Positions 61,733-64,000 of a stretch of 64,000 bases of DNA are shown in pieces; within the stretch, counting starts at the first letter, position 1, and every line of letters begins with the position of its first letter. Source of the stretch: Apium graveolens. Taxonomy: Eukaryota > Streptophyta > Magnoliopsida > Apiales > Apiaceae. Both the position numbers and the translations under genes were made by a program. The stretch lies in NCBI RefSeq assembly GCF_009905375.1, contig NC_133650.1:148198567-148262566 (forward strand), in the 5' to 3' direction. Under the pieces are notes generated by a model. It saw only the letters and a list, made by a program, of their open reading frames with translations, was not told the DNA's origin and did no database searches.

Positions 61733-63201
61733 TGTTGAGTGGCATTTATGACACTTTATAATTCTCTAATAAGCTTTGAATTGATGCGTTTGTACTCAAG
61801 TTGTTAAGTGTTTTAACGTGTTTTCTAGTGTTTTTGCATTCCGGGCAATATCTAGGTAATCAGGTGAATTAGTATTGTTATGGTGCTAATTTGGTGTCAA
61901 GGTGGTGTTGGAATAAAAGCTCGTTGAAAGCCGACTCAAATATGCAAGAAAATTGAAGAAGTTAATTTCTGGCAGAAGCCCAGCGCGCCCGCGCTGATCA
62001 AGTGCGCGGCCGTGCCCGAAGTTCAGAAAGCCAGCGCGCCCGCGCTAATCAAGCGCGCGCCTGCGCGAATCAAGCGCGCGCCCGCGCCAGGTTGGGAAGC
62101 AGAATTTTGATTCTACTCTAAATCGAATTGGAAGACTTCTCTGCTGATTAGGGCTGCTATATAAATAACTTTTGGTCATTTCTAATAATATATCAAGCCA
62201 GAGACATATCAAGGAGAGCCGTAAGATGACCGTTTTAGCACGATTCAACGAAGACAGAGAAGATCTTGTTTTTGCTTGTGAATCTTTGTTCTATGTTGTA
62301 ACTTGGATGCTAGTTTTCTTATTTGTGAACCTTAATCTTGTTTTGTACTTGGTTTTATTTATTCATTATAAAGACTACATTTGTTATACCCATGCTTTCA
62401 TCAGAACCCACATTGATGATGGGTACGATTATGGGCTAATCGTTATTGCGGGGTTCTAGAGGATTTATTTATTGATTTCTTTAGTTAAATTGTTTCGATA
62501 CCTTAGTATGTGGTGATTGTATGATAGCCTAGTGTTGGTTGTGCCTATTCGTCTTATGAGCGTCGCGAACTTATAATATAGTGTGTTAATTCTTAATGAA
62601 GCGAAAGTAAATTTAAGGATTTTAGAACTTGCCATGCTAGCATAGGTTCATGTATTTGTTATACATGATTCCTAGGTAATTTTAACCATCTTACTTGCCC
62701 TATGTAATTAAGATAGATAACTTGTGCTTAAACCTTTATGTTGTCAAATTCTATAGACATATAGGGTCTCAATATAATTGGTGTCTATTCAGCTTCTATC
62801 TCTTTTGTGGATGTCTGGTAGTATGGTATTTGCGCAATGAAAGTTGGCTTTTATCAGTTTTGTGTTATCAGATTAGTGTTATCACCATTGCATGCTAAGG
62901 TTAAGAATAATAAGGCTATTGAATGAAGTATTTACTGAAGTTAGAATCCCATATTTGTCATATATATTAATTCAGTCAATCTTATTCTCTTAGTTATAAT
63001 TGTTAGTTTAATTCTTAGTTATAAACAATCTCTATTTGTTAACGTCTTAGTATTGAATAATAACCATACATTGTTGCTTAAGTGCATAGATTAATTATTT
63101 AACCAAAGCCAGTCTCTGTGGGAATGAACTAGAAAAGATTCTATACTACTTGTAAACTCGTATACTTGCGTGTATTATTAGCGCGTATTTAGCGACTAAC
63201 A
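61733..63201 (+). repeat. 3' LTR of the Athila-like element (1469 bp)
   Basis: TGTTGAGTGGC to TAGCGACTAACA. Length and start fit Athila LTRs. It contains the GC-rich GCGCGCCCGCGC cluster at 61980-62092. The right end is inferred from the CA end and the change to protein-like sequence. Confidence 0.75.
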
Positions 63202-64000
63202 TTAAACACTGCAATTCTAGAGAAGAGTACACAAGAACCTGGGTGTGAAAGTCATCCATCAACTCCTGATTCTCCAGCCATACAAGAACCATTGCATCAA
63301 GTTGCAATGAAGGCTTCACTCCTGCTGCAGTGACACTGGTAATAGATGCTGGAGGTGGAATTCACCCATCACCACCATCTACTGATATCTTATTAGTCCA
63401 TCCACGGAATGTCTGCACAGAATCTGAATCTTCAGAGGTATAAATACTGATTTGACTTTATCAGTATTAACTTTAAATACTGATTTTGTCTGATCAGCAT
63501 TTATTTTTCATATTATAAATCTCGTTGGTATGATTATATCTAGACCTTATTTAAGGACTACTTCTAGTTGTATGACCACATACCACCTTTCTTTAGCCAC
63601 CTCTTATTTCTGTTGGACTATATATTTATCTGAGCTTTTTTTGTGCGTTGTGTGAAAAGATTTATAAAAAACAGAATTAAAGAGAGGCAGGATCCTTCCT
63701 GGTAAAGGGGAAGTAGATGAGAGTCAGGAATTAGTAATCCTTGTGAGGAAACTCTAACCATTGAAAGTTATGAGCTGTGTGGTATGAGAAGTAGTGGGAC
63801 TACTTTCAAAAAACATGGAGATTCGGTGTTACTTGTTATATTTTGCAGGTGCACAGAATATAAAAGAAACAGCTGCTGAACAATAGATTGTTGACCCTCG
63901 GTTAAACTCTGATGTACCAAGTGCTGATAATCTCCCTGAAGGTCTAAGTACTGATACTTTCCAACAGTTCATTCATTCTACTATTCCATCACCTGAAATT
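63202..64000 (+). pseudogene. Exon-like fragments of unknown gene at the right edge
   Basis: An open stretch to 63436 includes AVTLVIDAGGGIHPSPPSTD and ILLVHPRNVCTESESS and ends with a GT. After an AT-rich intron-like piece (63437-63848), a TTTTGCAG acceptor begins a second open piece with VDPRLNSDVPSADNLPEG and STDTFQQFIHSTIPSPEI to the window end. A frame break and a stop are present. It could be a gene or an older retroelement linker region. Not identified. Confidence 0.35.

Larger units (their letters stand above)
55683..63201 (+). mobile_element. Athila-like Ty3/gypsy element, 5' truncated
   Basis: Order on the plus strand: pol (RT, RNase H, integrase) 55684-58809, a spacer, a second ORF 59402-60631, two polypurine-like tracts, and the 3' LTR 61733-63201. 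The 5' LTR and gag are missing because the Tat-like LTR abuts the pol start at 55682/55683. The RT motifs, the extra ORF and the LTR length all fit the Athila group. Confidence 0.9.

Overview
This is a repeat-dominated stretch of a plant nuclear genome. Nearly everything recognisable is a plant-type transposable element (Ty1/copia, Ty3/gypsy Tekay-, Tat- and Athila-like, CACTA) or a tandem repeat. The host-type sequences are fragments of a class III peroxidase and a subtilase trapped in a CACTA element, two unidentified exon-like fragments, and one small candidate gene. The families point to a eudicot. An umbellifer (Apiaceae) is a guess from general impression and was not tested. No complete element with all parts intact is visible.

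Layout. 1-2110 is AT-rich and non-coding. 2130-7842 is a decayed Ty1/copia element on the minus strand (gag, two zinc knuckles, protease, integrase, RT, RNase H, primer binding site), followed by its long LTR to 9725. From about 10072 to 32486 runs a 54-bp minisatellite of roughly 280 monomers. It is split into three blocks by a 3.15-kb insert with a second copia gag-protease fragment (11297-14449) and by a 4162-bp solo-LTR-like element with a 5-bp target duplication (16353-20514). The array stops abruptly in the reverse transcriptase region of a Ty3/gypsy Tekay/Del-like element (pol 32488-35266, PPT, 3' LTR 35347-38793).

39616-45255 is a 5.64-kb non-autonomous CACTA transposon with 15-bp terminal inverted repeats, an ATG target duplication, many subterminal ACCGATGT-type repeats and the two captured gene fragments. 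45.3-50.3 kb holds a copia gag scrap and an LTR-like stretch. A small 88-codon ORF with a TATA box lies at 50311-50577. 51.2-55.7 kb looks like two truncated Tat-like gypsy elements joined head to head. One gives an integrase fragment with an accessory ORF tail converging on it; the other gives an antisense intron-containing accessory ORF, tandem repeats, PPT and 3' LTR. 55683-63201 is an Athila-like gypsy element (pol, second ORF with its own TATA box, PPT, 3' LTR), 5' truncated by the Tat LTR. The last 800 bases hold exon-like open segments.

Together the window reads as nested insertions in methylated heterochromatin: several of the nonsense codons in the Tekay pol are of the C-to-T / G-to-A type. 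The most unusual component is the 54-bp array and how it joins the retroelements. Everything here is read by eye; no similarity search was run.
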